64,000 nt of DNA from Chiridota heheva (GCA_020152595.1 JAIGNY010001818.1:317501-381500), one strand, 5' to 3'. Positions 1-12,556 are shown, numbered from the stretch's first letter. The notes: generated by a model not told the origin, from the letters alone. Numbers and translations are program-made.

Positions 1-53
1 CCGAAAATTTTGTATTTCAATAAATCTTTGTTGACGGAATTCGACATAATTTT

Positions 54-865
<812 letters not shown>

Positions 866-1052
866 TCAAACGCAGCTAGGATCTGAGCTGCAACAAGTGG
901 TTTCCCCTTAGCGGATCATCAGGCAACTAAGGTTAGGTAATTATCATCAGAACAGGTTCCATTCATATTCTTTTCTGTATTACAGTGTTTATTTGCTCTA
1001 CCTGTCTGTATTTCCTGTTTGTCAAGTATATTCATTCTTCTTGCCATCAATC

Positions 1053-1735
1053 ATGTTCATTCTCACTCACATCCTCGTCTTCCTTGTACTGTTCTTGTTA
1101 ACATACTCCCGAGTCTCTGACTCTCTAAACTCCTTGAATACAACGCAACCTCATTCATCTCAGGCATCAAATTTGCCTCTAAACGCCCCAGGAACTGGTT
1201 ACCATGTCTTGTTTGGCTCTAGTGATTATTCAAATCACTTACTTGCAACTTATCTTTGTATCGATGGGCAATTACATTCGTGCAAATCAAGTTGGAAATT
1301 GTCAAAATTCAAATCACGCAGGAGAAAATTACTCCTTTTATTCCTTACCCTTTCTGGTGATATTGAAAGCAATCCTGGACCTTTCCCAAAATATCCTTGC
1401 AAACAATGCAACAAATCTGTCAAAAATAACCAGAAAGGTATTTGTTGTGATGATTGTGATTCGTGGGTTCATAGTAAGTGTGCAAGGCATTAGTAATGCA
1501 GCTTACAATAATACTCTTGCATCATCATCTGATGATTGGTTTTGTTTGGAATGTTTAGCACCTTGTGGCCTGTGTGGACTCAGTGTAGGAGATCTGAAAA
1601 AGCAGTACAGTGTGACAATTGTGATCTATGGATCCACACTAAGTGCTGTAGCATTGACGACTCAAAATACAGCGATCTCATGCATTCTAGCTGTACCTGA
1701 GTGTGTGACACTTGTGACTTCATGAACTTCTCTGA
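1053..1735 (+). pseudogene. CR1 N-terminal region: 2A-like peptide and PHD-type zinc finger
   Basis: The first ATG of the frame at 1053 gives a strongly hydrophobic, signal-peptide-like start (MFILTHILVFLVLFLLTY). A second hydrophobic run behind three arginines leads into GDIESNPGP at 1356-1382, the ribosome-skipping 2A consensus (D-x-E-x-N-P-G-P). After it comes a Cys/His-rich block: CKQCNKS, CCDDCDSWVHSKC, WFCLEC, CGLCG, then CDNCDLWIHTKC and CDTC. The spacing resembles the PHD-like fingers that follow 2A in CR1 elements. A stop at 1491-1493 and later frame changes break it. Skipping at the final Gly-Pro would release the hydrophobic leader from the finger-bearing product; that is known for the family and not shown here. 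Confidence 0.88.
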
Positions 1736-1875
1736 TTCTTGCTTCTCAACTAACAATTCCATCAACTGTACTAACTCATATGAGCCACTTCAAAATTGTT
1801 CTTCTGCCCTTGACTCGTGGTCCAACCACCATCCCGATGTCAAATTGAAAACAAATCCCAAAAGGAAAAAAAGGA

Positions 1876-2640
1876 AGGTTCTAAAACTTCTTGTTATCAA
1901 CTTTCAGAGTGTTCGAAACAAGACGGCCTCCGTGGAAAGTCTTATCAAAGAAAAAGACCCAGATGTTATTATTGGTACTAAAACCTGGCTTTATTCCGAA
2001 ATTACCAACGCTGAAAGTTTTCCGGACAACTATACAGTCGTTCGCAAAGATAGAAATTCGAATACTTATGGTGGTGTACTGCAGGCAATAACAAAAATAA
2101 CCCGGTTTTCACTGAGCTGACTGCGAAATTATCTGGACCAAATTCCAATTTCCTAAGGGAAAGAGCATGTATATAGGAACATTTTACAGACCCAGCCACA
2201 ATGATCTCACTAGCCTACTTGAGTTGAAAAAATCCCTCCAAAAGCTTGGTAAAAATGCTAACAAAAACAATGTTATTTTTGCTGGCGATTTCAACCAACC
2301 TAACATTGACTGGAGTCAAAACATTATTTCAGGAACTAACGCTTCCTCCAAAGCAGCCAAAATTCTTTTTGAAGTGACCAGTTCATTCAATCTCACTCAA
2401 ATGGTGCAGTCACCCACCAGGGATAACAACATCCTTGATCGTGTTTTTACTAACAATTCACCAGCTGTTACCTCGGCTAATGTCATTCCCGGTATAAGTG
2501 ACCATGACATTGTTGAACTGACCCTAAATATCTCCCCTCCTCGTAAAAAGTTGCCTAAATGTAAAATCTATTTAAAGAAAAAAGCTCACATAAAACGAAT
2601 AAAAGAAGACCTGACCAAATCTAAACTGCAATATTATACT
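1876..2640 (+). pseudogene. CR1 APE-type endonuclease, inactivated
   Basis: The N-terminal half reads KLLVINFQSVRNK, then GTKTWL and FPDNYTVVRKDR. After a frame break near 2100-2165 the C-terminal half reads GTFYRPSHND, FAGDFNQPNIDW and GISDHDIVELTL. These are the signature blocks of the endonuclease that nicks target DNA to prime reverse transcription. The Asn of INFQS, the D-x-N of GDFNQP and the Ser-Asp-His near the end are present. The usual catalytic Glu of the GTETWL-type block is replaced by Lys, so activity would be lost even without the frameshift. Confidence 0.87.
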
Positions 2641-4060
2641 TAATTCAATAACTCCATTGATGTTGATGAAAAATGGAAATTCTTTGAACAGGAAATTAAA
2701 TTGATTATTGATAAAAACACGCCCCACAAATTCACCTCAACTAAACTAAATCTGCCCTGGTTTACCCGTATCCAACGCCGTTTCTGCAGGAAAAAACATA
2801 AACTGTTTAAAAAAGCTAAGACTAATCAACAAGCCAATGACTGGACTACCGATAAAAGCTTTAGGAAAACTGTCCATAAAAACCTCAAAGAAGCTAGAAA
2901 CACCTTCATCTGTGATAAACTTAAAAACTCACTTAATGAAAACCCAAAGGCATTCTGGTCCTATATCAAAAGATTAACAAGTAACTCTGTGGGTGTGTCT
3001 GATCTACTAAATAATGGTAAACTCTGCAGTGACAGTAAAACTAAAGCTAATTCTAAATGACCAGTTTTTCAGTGTTTTCACAGAAGAAAAGACCTCCCAA
3101 ATCCCTGTAACTAAACCACTCACCAACAGCAAAATAAACCAACTTATAATTACCCCAGAAGGTGTCAAAAAGCAACTGCATAACCTAGACCCCAAAAAAG
3201 CCTCAGGTCCTGACCAAATACCACCATGGTTTCTAAAAACACACGCTGATGACCTCTATGAAATTCTAACTGATCTCTTTCAAACCCCTTGTCGATAATG
3301 GTACTATTCCTAACAAGTGGAAAGATGTAAACATATGTAGCATTTTTTAAAAAGGTGATAAACAAAACCCAGCTAATTATAGACATATTTCCCTCACCTG
3401 CGTTTGTAGTAAAATCCTTGAGCATATAATCCACTAACATGTGATAAAATTCCTTAATGAGCATAATATCTTAACTGATTTACAACATGGCTTCCGTGCA
3501 AAAAGATCGACTAAAACACAACTCCTCTTAACAATAAATGATATCTCTAAACAAATTGACCAAAACAGTATCGTCTCTATGGCTATTCTTGACTTCTCAA
3601 AAGCCTTTGATAAAGTCCCACACCAAAGCCTGTTATCCAAACTTTCCGCCTATGGCATTGATGGAAATCTTCTGGCCTGGTTTGCATCATTCCTCAACAA
3701 CTGCATCCAGCGTGTTGTCTGTGATGGTAAAATCTCTGATTCTAAACAGGTTTTATCCGGTGTACCAGAAGGCACTGTCTTGGGTCCATTACTTTTCCTC
3801 TTATATGTAAATGACATCCCTGATAATATAAACAACACAATTAGACTGTTTGCTGTGTACAGAACAATTGATAACCCCTCTGACCAACAAATTCTCCAAG
3901 ATGATTTTAACAAACTTGAACAATGGCAAAACAAATGGCAAATGAATTTCAATCTAAGAAATGCTTTGAATCACCTGTTTATACCTTATTTAAAACATGT
4001 CAACCCCTGATACCTAGGTGTTGAAATTGATAATAAACTTAGATGGGATAAACATATACA
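2641..4060 (+). pseudogene. CR1 reverse transcriptase, catalytic motif C lost
   Basis: Recognisable blocks in order: LPWFTRIQRRFCRKK (linker), KKASGPDQIPPWFLK near 3190-3235, YRHISLTCVCSKILEHI near 3380-3428, LQHGFRAKRST near 3480, AILDFSKAFDKVPH near 3585-3625 (motif A), and SGVPEGTVLGPLLFLLYVND near 3757-3815 (motif B). Where the FADD-type motif C is expected, the frame reads LFAVYRT near 3846-3865, so both catalytic aspartates are missing, consistent with a small in-frame deletion. Several frame changes and stops lie between 3055 and 3440. This is a dead copy. Confidence 0.9.
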
Positions 4061-4569
4061 CTGTTACTTGGCCTATTAAAAGTCAAACTGTCCCACCGAC
4101 GTTAAATCCACTGCTTATAAAGCTCTAGTCAGGCCAGTACTTGAGTACGCATCTGCAGTCTGGGACCCCCATCACCAGTGCGATGTGGATAAACTTGATT
4201 ATATTTAAAGGAGAGCAGCCAGGTTTTGTATGGCAGACTACTCTTATAAATCTAGTGTAAAAAACATGCTTCATAAAATGGCCTCTGCTTAAAACAAGAA
4301 GATACAACACCCGGCTACATATGCTAGATAAAACCAATAACAATCTTGTCGCCATCAATAAAGATGAACTTATCCCCACCGTCAGAACTACTACAAGAAA
4401 TAATCATGACCTTAATTTTCAGGTTCCCTATGCTAAAAAAAATGTATATAAACACTCTTTCTTCTCTCACACACTAAAGGATTGGAATGCTTTACTGTCA
4501 GACACTGTACATGCACCAAGTCTCAACTGTTTCAAAGCCAAACTTACTAACACTTGTATTGCTAACTAG
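4008..4569 (+). pseudogene. CR1 C-terminal domain (post-RT region)
   Basis: Pieces in shifting frames match the conserved tail of CR1/Jockey open frames: YLGVEIDNKLRWDKHI just after 4010, then LVRPVLEYASAVWDPH near 4125-4170, RRAARFCMADYS near 4210-4250, and finally a clean stretch 4321-4569 with HSFFSHTLKDWNALLS near its end. The last stretch ends at a natural stop, followed by a T-rich run that may be the element's short 3' UTR. The function of this domain is not well defined in the family. Confidence 0.82.
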
Positions 4570-4599
4570 TTTTTTTATATTTTTTTACTCATACTTTTT

Positions 4600-5410
4600 A
4601 CGCTCGGTTGGCGTTCATGTCCTCTTGAAGGATTTTTGCCGACTTAACCGATTCAGATTCAGGTCAGCGCTTCTTCTTAGTACGGTTGGGTGGTCTCAAG
4701 TTACAATGGCGGCAAGAGGATACTATTTCTGATCTTTTGTTGAGGAGGTTTCTTTGGTTGCGTTGACAATGGCTAGTTTCTCCTCCGTTGCATAGATTGC
4801 ATTGTCCAAATGAATTTATTAGGGTGTTTGATTGTTTGACGATCGACCAGGAGATCTTGAAGTTTTCTTTTAGAGCCCAGATGAATTTAGAAAGTTCTGT
4901 TTCGCTGGAATGCATTCTGTGTTTGAAGGACTTGTTATGGTTGTAAAACCGCTGTCTTAAAACAACCGCCTTCTGTCATGCCAATGTATGTAAAGACAGC
5001 ATCGTTTTTGTGCACTTGAGCTTTGTCTGTTTGTACACAATGGCTTTAGCCAAGCAATCTTCGTTTAGAGGGCAGTCACTTTTTGTGCGGCAGGTGCATT
5101 GCTTTTGGGGTGTGGTTGAGCTTGTTTGTGGCTCTGGATTAATGATTTGATGTTTTTCATGCAGCTGTAGCTCACTTTGATATTGTTCTTGTTGAAGATT
5201 TGGTGAATTTGTGGCTGTGAGGGAAATGTTTGATGATTAGCTTCAAAAAGATTTTTCCTACATTAGTTTTTACTGTTCTGTTTGGGTTGATGGCCAACAA
5301 ACGCCTTTCAGAACTCTCACACGATGCAACCGTTTTAACAATGCCACCACAGACTACAAAAATGCCTTAATAGCAATTTGATATAACAAAATTTTATGGA
5401 AATTTTACGA
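4600..5410 (-). mobile_element. Penelope-like element fragment, GIY-YIG end, with inverted 5' part
   Basis: Reading the - strand from about 5290 down, the pieces are VKTNVGKIFLKLIIKHFP, KVSYSCMKNIKSLI, a Cys-rich linker CTCRTKSDCPLNEDCL, the GIY-YIG block VFTYIGMTEG, and LSKFIWALKENFKISWSIV ... CNLCNG ... LLNKRSEIVSSCRH ending near 4680. This is the order of the RT C-terminal linker and GIY-YIG endonuclease of Penelope-like elements. From about 5290 upward the + strand carries the segment that should come just before: NKRLSELSHDATV ... TTDYKNALIAI. So the upstream part is inverted relative to the rest, and the stretch between them is missing. Frameshifts throughout; a dead fragment. Confidence 0.88.
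4664..5010 (-). pseudogene. GIY-YIG endonuclease domain of Penelope-like element
   Basis: The YIGMTEG block lies near 4975-4995 on the - strand. After a frameshifted stretch the open frame 4915-4664 holds LSKFIWALKE, ISWSIV, the CNLC pair and LLNKRSEIVSSCRH, which are the conserved positions of this endonuclease. In the family it cuts target DNA and primes cDNA synthesis. The first half is interrupted, so no active enzyme is encoded. Confidence 0.88.
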
Positions 5411-5575
5411 GAATTGATGCAAATTTTCCCGAAAATGAAGGAAACTTTTCAAAAAAGGAACACAATTTTCCCAAAATTGAAGAAAATTTCGTGAAAACTG
5501 AAAATCAATTTCCAAAATTAACGAAACTTTTTGAAAATTTAAGCAAATTTCACGAAAATTTAAGAATAAGGAAAA
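5385..5575. repeat. GAAAATTTCC-type minisatellite, locus 1
   Basis: Imperfect short units such as GAAAATTTCCCGAAAATTG and AAAATGAAGGAAA follow each other with heavy drift. It begins just where the inverted Penelope-like fragment ends. Confidence 0.75.
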
Positions 5576-6395
5576 GATACCATGGTGGAATCTGACTCTT
5601 CAAAATCAATTCGTTAGACCTTCATTTACAGGGAAGCCAAAATAGTATTCCCCCCCCTCCAATAAAATTATTGGGGGTCCTTGGCCCCTTGCCCCTTGTT
5701 TCTACGGCGCTGGATAGGGGGAAGTGGCCCTAATAGTCGTGCCCCCATTTGTATTATCTTCCTACACCCAACTTGAGTCATCTGGTCATCGCAAATTACA
5801 CGCTTCAAAAATCATTTGGTTTTGATCAGGTAAAAGCATAAAAAAGTTGAATACTGTTTTACTCGGGCAATAAGTGTTCTTGAATAGTACATTCACCTGT
5901 GGTCTTCGAGAGATCGATGCTAATCTTGTCACTGCAACTGCCATAACCAATTTCGCTCAGGTTATGAGATGATAAATGAATTACTTCCGGAAGACTCAAA
6001 AGCTATAAAATATATAAGCCGCTGACTCGATGAAGTGTCATCATTCTAAACAACAAAGCATGGATATACGTCAAAAACTGTGCAGGGGCATTTTAAAACC
6101 TTGCTGTTATTTTTGTCATAAATTTATAAAGAGCTTTAATTAAGGAGCTATTAAATTATTTCCAAAATGTTAAAGTTACTAACAAGGCGAGAAAAGCTTT
6201 CAATAATTGAGGGATATCTTTTACTGTCTTATTTTAGTCGATGGGCAACTGTGTAATTTAAAACATGTGGTTATAGGAACGTGGCCGAAGGCTGGTTACA
6301 AGCGCAAAAATTGTTCATAATGTTTCCATCATGACCGTACGAGGCGAAGGACGGGGGCGGGGGTAGTCGCCCGTCGACCTGGTACCGATCTTAAT
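5576..6395. other. No gene seen
   Basis: AT-rich DNA with short C/G homopolymer runs (near 5650 and 6345). No coding block, RNA gene or clear repeat boundary recognised. Confidence 0.5.
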
Positions 6396-6396
6396 G

Positions 6397-6700
6397 GGGC
6401 AGAGATGTAAAATGTAAGTACTGTTAAAATCACAGATATAATATCTGAATCATGCGCAACTCTGCTAGATATAACATTCATGTTCTCCCGACTCGGCATG
6501 ATACTGACAACATGATTCTGGGGTCACCAATCGTCTGCTTTATTGAGCAGGGATATGAAATGCAAAATGTTGGATGCAGTGGCGTAGCCAGCCTCCAAAC
6601 AAGAACTGTGCATTTTGATGTCAACTTCCAAAAAGTAGGGAATCCGATCCATAGCCTTTTTTTAACATACTACCTGGGGAAAATTCCCCTCCCCCATTCG
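6397..6700 (+). repeat. Dispersed repeat, unit about 140-150 bp, two diverged copies
   Basis: GGCAGAGATGTAAAATG at 6398 and a degenerate version (AGGGATATGAAATGCAAAATG) near 6549 each start a unit with internal text about hatching ATC-ATG and CTCGGC words. The same unit occurs twice at 7933-8230. The open frame across 6452-6706 is not recognised and runs through repeat DNA. Confidence 0.6.
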
Positions 6701-6892
6701 TTTTAATTACCGCCTTAGTGAGTTTTTTTTTACCCTAGGAAAGTATCCATATGAAATTACTATTTTAAGATAATAAATGATAAATTAAAGGGGGAAAACG
6801 TTAATTACAGGAAGAGGGCTGTACCGAGAGGCCTAGGAAGGGTAGGGAAAGGGGAAAACTGTCCCCAGAAGGATTTTATTTAACTTGATAAA

Positions 6893-7625
6893 CAATTATA
6901 AAAATGAAGTAAAATTATAAAAAAAAATTGGTACAGCATATTGCAAATTTCCCAAAAATTGAAGCAAAAAATGTCTTAAAAATTGAATAAAATATCCCGA
7001 AAATGAAGGAAAATTTCCCGAAAATTTTCCGAAAATTGAATAAAACCTTTCACCAAAAATGAAGGAAAATTTCCAGGAAATTCTGAAAAATTGCCTGAAA
7101 AATTTTTGGAAAATGAAGGAAATTTCCGAAAAATTCAACAAAATTGTCTAAAGAAAATTGGTTAAATATTGGAAATTTTTCCAAAATGAAAGAAATTTCC
7201 CGAAAATTGAAGCAAAAAATGTCCCAAAAATTGAATAAAATATCCCGAAAATGAAGGAAAATTTTCCGAAAATGTCCCGAAAATTGAATAAACTTTCCCC
7301 CGAAAATGAAGGAAAATTTCCAGGAAGTTCTGAAAAATTGCTTGAAAAATTTCTGGAAAATGAAGAAAATTTCCGAAAAATTCAACAAAATTGTCTAAAG
7401 AAAATTGGTTAGATATTGGAAATTTTTCCAAAATGAAGGAAAATTCCCGAAAATTGAAGAAAATATCCCGAAGTTCGAATACAATTTTCCGAAAATAAAG
7501 GAAATTTTCCCGGAAAATGAAGAAAATGTCCCAAAAATCGCATAAAATTACCTGAAGAATTTCCCGAAAATAAAGGAAATTGAAGAAAATTTCTGGAAAA
7601 TTGCCAAAAAATTCCTTGAAAATTA
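6893..7625. repeat. GAAAATTTCC-type minisatellite, locus 2, with 248-bp higher-order duplication
   Basis: Units built from GAAAATTTCCCGAAAATG and TTGAAGAAAAT variants. A block containing GAAGCAAAAAATGTC at 6961 recurs at 7209, and TTCAACAAAATTGTC near 7133 recurs near 7381, giving a higher-order period of about 248 bases. Phe-rich open frames on the - strand (7141-7747) are produced by the repeat and are not genes. Confidence 0.85.
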
Positions 7626-7932
7626 AAGATAAAAAGGGGCAAATTCATCACCAAATTTTGAACAAGATTTAACTTTATAAATTCATAATTACAGTTTATT
7701 TCCCTAATATGTATACTATACTGGCTGACTGGTGTATTCCGATTCATTTTACTTAGGCCAATGGAATTTTGCCACTGTCTGACTGTGGAGAGAATCTATC
7801 CCTTCTACATGTTTCCCCCTCCCCCACTCCAGATTTCTTTCAAAAGACTATGATCCGATCATCCGAGGGACCTTGGTAATGTTATTTCTGAAAGAAATAA
7901 ATGGCGCCCATACTTGGGCACCGTTCTATAGT

Positions 7933-8230
7933 CAGGCAGAGATGTAAAATGTCAGATGTACTCAATCTGTTTAAATCAGTAATTTATCGGGATCATACAA
8001 GACTCGAATAAATATCTGGTCATGCCCTCCCAAATCGGTCTGCTGACCACTTGGTCACTGATCGTAGTCAGGCAGAGATGTAAAATGTTGGATGCACTGT
8101 TATAATCAGAGACATAATAGATCTGGATCATGCCCAATTCGGCTAGATATAATAATCATGTAGGCCTATGGGAGCCATGCCCGAGTCGGCTAAAGATCAG
8201 AATAATGTCCTGCAACCCGACATGATGCTG
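7933..8230 (+). repeat. Tandem pair of the GGCAGAGATGTAAAATG repeat
   Basis: Two units about 138 bases apart begin CAGGCAGAGATGTAAAATG (7933 and 8069). They share the wording of the pair at 6397-6700 and so form one dispersed tandem family. Confidence 0.65.
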
Positions 8231-9012
8231 ATTCTCGGGTTAGCCAGCAGGGACGTTTATTATGAAAGACCCCCTCCCCCACACACACGCGCGCACATTA
8301 AATCCTAAATCCGGATGATAGGGGGATTGGGACTGTTTTGAAGTTGTTCACAAGGATCCTCCTAAATGAAACAGTTAAATTAGTTATGTCGATATAGACG
8401 GGATTATTGAGTGCCCGGTGCAGAGGGAGCATTTTCCTGCCATTTTTTCACTTGTATTGTGTTGTCTTTATATCTTAGTGTGACTTTATGACCCCCTCCC
8501 TCCCCCATATTTTGTAGGTAAAATCTATTTTGTGATTTTAGCACCACTTTCAGTGGAAATAGTGGGCAAATCCCGTCCACGGTTCTGCTGATGCATCCAT
8601 TTGCCGATTTGTCAGTTTGTCGGTGTCCGACATTTTCAAAAGGGGAAGATTGTTTTGACCCATAAGATTCCTTGTAAGTCCATATTTGTTCGCCGTATTA
8701 AGCATAACACTTTTGGGTAATAAGCCTATGCTCATAACTGTATAAAGGTCCTTGGTTGTGGAATTCACTCCCAACTGAACTCAAATTTGTATCGATAATA
8801 TATCCCTAATGTCCTTTAAAACTGACCTAAAACTTTTTTTTTTTGTTAAAAAGACATTCGTCTAATTATTGTGCAGCTTGATCCATTGAATTTCTATTCA
8901 GCTATTTATGTTGTCATTTCTGCGTTCTTTTTTTTGTTTTCGTATCTAATTTGCTTGTATGTAAAGCGCTTTTGCGGAATGTTTTTTTACAAACCGTAGC
9001 GCTATAGATTAA
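8231..9012. other. No gene seen
   Basis: Unique-looking sequence with C-rich runs near 8270 and 8490. No coding or RNA signal recognised. Confidence 0.5.
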
Positions 9013-9015
9013 TGT

Positions 9016-9396
<381 letters not shown>

Positions 9397-11020
9397 TGCA
9401 AATTTTGGACGGATCTACATTAAGCAGTTAAATTGTGATACGCAAAATTGGCGAAAAACTACCATCACAATAACCCTGAAATATTTTCTTTGCCTGTTAA
9501 GAAATGCTAAACCAAATCTTATATTAGTCTGTTAGTAGATTTTATCGTTAGAATTGTCTTCTTTTGATTTGTTCAATTTTTGAACGTTGTGTTTGATTTT
9601 AAGCCATTTTGTGGCATCTAAAGAGAAAATCTTCAAAGCTGCCGGCAGCTTCGCCCTTTCAGCTCCTACTAGCGCTTTGCCCTTGGATCACACTGAGGCC
9701 CTTAAACGGGCCACGGGACCTCACGCCGTTACACGTATGCAATACTGACTTGATAGCTACTGTGTAACCGCTCCCCCCCTCCTCAATCAATAACTGATGA
9801 AGCCACTGCTCAAAATTCATGCATATTCACAGATTCATTGCAATTTTTCCTTCGTAAGAGGTTTCGAGTCACCCCCCCCCCCTTCTCCTCCTCCCCCCAC
9901 CCACCACACTCCGCATAAGATGGTCCCGTACGGCATGCATGATCTAAACGGAATATGTCTAATAACATTTGAAATTTTTTCTCTATACCTGTATACTGTG
10001 TTGATAAATGGTAATCCAAATATCGCTTACTTCATTTTAACGTTATAGAATTTAGAATGTGATTTTTGCCACTTCTGTGTCTTGATTTTCAGCCATTTGG
10101 GGGCATCAAAACAAGAAATCTTCAGCGTATCATGGTGATTCCCACCTTGGAACCATTTTCACTTTCGCCCATATCTGCATAAACAGATAAAGACTAGTCC
10201 ACGATTTTGTCGTGAATTTCTTCTCTGTCTGTCTAAATCACAATCACTGAAAAACATTATGAAAGATTATTCTTGCTGGAAATTGATTAGGGCAAGGTAA
10301 AGACTAAATATATTTGGTAAGAATGGTCTACACCATTTTAAGGAATATTGATATAATTATGATGAAATATATATGCCTTTCCTTGCCTTGGTCCCTTAAT
10401 TCGCAGAAGAATCGTCGGGGCGTCGGTTCAGTGAGTAGAACTAATGGCGTAGCCAGAATTTTCATGTTGAAGTATCATCAGTTAAATATACAGAAAACCA
10501 TGCAAAAAGCAAAATGCTCCATCAAAATTGGTTCAAAATTAATCATGTTACAGCGTTTTCAAACTTAGACAGTTAGATATCCGATTAGCATAAAACACGC
10601 GATATTTTGTGACCTCAGAATGAAAAACAACTATATCAGACTATAAGAAACTACTTCTGTTAACTTTTTGTTTTTCGGTCCTTCTCAAAAATGTATTTAA
10701 TGAGATAAGTTGGCTACAGTGATTAGGAAATTGGATATTATTATAACCTTCACCCAGATTTAACAGTAGAACATAATCTAAGAACCTTTGATGCGTTGAT
10801 TTTGGAATAGCATGATAATGTTATATTAGGAGTATCCCTCTTCATACATACATGTAATCAATCACCTTTATACAAAGGCTGAATTTGTTACAAAAGTTGA
10901 TTTGTCATAACTTACAAAAATATGCGTATCATTGCCACCATTTAAAGATTGTTCTACTAAGAATATACTCTTTCAATATATGCTCTTTTAATATATCTAT
11001 CCAAGCATATAACAGATTAG
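9397..11020. other. No gene seen; short repeat fragments
   Basis: Two similar phrases, near 9590-9640 and 10080-10125 (about TTTTAAGCCATTTTGTGGCAT), suggest a small dispersed repeat. A GGCGTAGCCAG word lies at 10446. A C-rich run is at 9872-9903. Otherwise nothing recognised. Confidence 0.45.
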
Positions 11021-11290
11021 GTCAGTGGACTATTCATATACCTTTAACGGATTAGTTTAGTGGTCACGCAAGTTCATCTCATATGAAAGCTGGAAAGAGG
11101 AACTCAAAAGAAACTGGTGAAGAAAGTGTTCCAAACGTTTAAAGGAGATATTTAAGTTATAAATTTCTGTATAAATTTGTAAGTCAGACACAAATAAGTT
11201 AAATCATTGTTTTAATGCGTTAACAATTACAAAGAAATTGGGAATGAGAGCGCCAACTTTTCATAGTCAGATAGTAGACTCACTACCATA
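11020..11290 (+). repeat. Copy of a repeat also present as a fold-back in SUMO intron 3
   Basis: The stretch with TTAGTGGTCACGCAAG, CATATGAAAGCTGG, CTCAAAAGAAACTGGTGAAG and AAGGAGATATTTAAG matches, with drift, both arms of the inverted repeat at 45478-46030. It is probably one arm of a non-autonomous mobile element. The class is not determined. Confidence 0.55.
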
Positions 11291-12249
11291 AAAGTACGGG
11301 GCAGAAGCGATGAGGTCTGTACCCTCCCACCCAACCCCCACCCCTACCACCCTATACACACACACTCTCCAGATGAGAATTACGGCCCTGGTGATCTGGG
11401 ATCAGGGGTGGCGCCAGCTAAAGGTAAGAAAGTCTTCCTCCCCTCCACACCATTGAAAAAAGTCCTGTACGCTAACGATTTTATTTAAATTCAGATTTTC
11501 TTCATTCAGCCTGAGGATTTCAGCAGCAGTTTTCCAACTTACACAGCCCGACAGCACATGGTATTGTAAGTCATTCAGGAAGTATCATAGCAAACTGCCT
11601 GACACTCCAAAATGGTAATGACCGATTTTAATTTGTTTGCTTCTGTTGTGATTTTAAAGCAATTTAGCCAAAACTCATTTACACGTCCATGTATATGGGT
11701 CTATACCTGTCGAAGATATAATATAAGACTTAGCCTGGATTACAACATTACTGGCAAACGGTCAATAAACAGATAAACCAACAAGCATTTCCAAAAGTTT
11801 AACCGAATTAATAACTTTTAATAACTGAGACGCATCTTCCATGCACCGAGGAGAGTTATAGCCTATCTTTCATATTGAAAGCAAACAAACCAGCAAGTCA
11901 ATGATTGTTGCCCAAGATATACGACTGTATGAGATAGGCTTCATTTCAACACTTTCCTTATTGTTCCCCAATATATTAAAGAAAAAATCCCGAGGAGAGG
12001 GGTCCACTAAGCGAAGTAAAGAACGGGGGCCCAAGCTCCAAAAAAGTGTATCGGGGGAAACAGGTACAATCGCACCATTAAACCCCCAACAATGAAGATC
12101 TTTATAAATGATGAATTGATTTCGAAGAGTCAAATTCCCTTCACATTTTTTTTTATTCCAAAGAGTGCATAAATAAGTTAGTAATTTAAACATTTTATGT
12201 GTTTTGACCTTGTTGGACCGAATTAAGGTACCCCACCACTTTCCTTCCT

Positions 12250-12556
12250 CGATTGCCGTGGTTCAGTGGTCGGTGGTTAAGGAGTCTTGCTCGTATGCGA
12301 AAGGTACCGCGGGTTCGATTCCCGCCGCGAGCGCTCCATCATTGTGTCCTAGAGCAAGACACTTTACCCTACTTGTTCCAGTCCACTCAGCTGTAAAATG
12401 AGTTACATCACTGCTGGGGAGTTATCTGTGATGGACTGGCGTCTCGTCCAGGAGAGTCTAGAGTTCTCACCCACCTGTTTACGCCAAGGAAACCGGGGAC
12501 ACGCACCAGCCCTATGGGATTAATGGCTCGGATGGCTTTAACTTTAGCTAAATTAC
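12250..12556 (+). mobile_element. tRNA-derived SINE
   Basis: The head is tRNA-like: an A-box-like TGGTTCAGTGGTCGG near 12258-12272 and a perfect B-box GGTTCGATTCC at 12312-12322, which form the internal RNA polymerase III promoter. The body (GAGCAAGACACTTTACCC, CAGCTGTAAAATGAG, GTGATGGACTGGCGTC) is unrelated to tRNA. A second, shorter copy with the same body lies at 49780-49972. The acceptor-stem pairing and 3' CCA region expected of a functional tRNA are not seen, so this is a SINE rather than a tRNA gene. Confidence 0.82.

Noticed and set aside
4610-4660. Hammerhead ribozyme of the Penelope-like element
   Set aside because: On the - strand a TCCT...AGGA hairpin is followed by ATGAAC, but the CTGATGA core and GAAA are not present, so at most a relic.
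6896-7747. Phe-rich membrane-like proteins on the - strand
   Set aside because: Produced by the GAAAATTTCC minisatellite; the same composition appears at 22030-22733 on the + strand.
12254-12337. Genuine tRNA gene
   Set aside because: The B-box is perfect, but the acceptor stem does not close and a SINE body follows, repeated at 49780.
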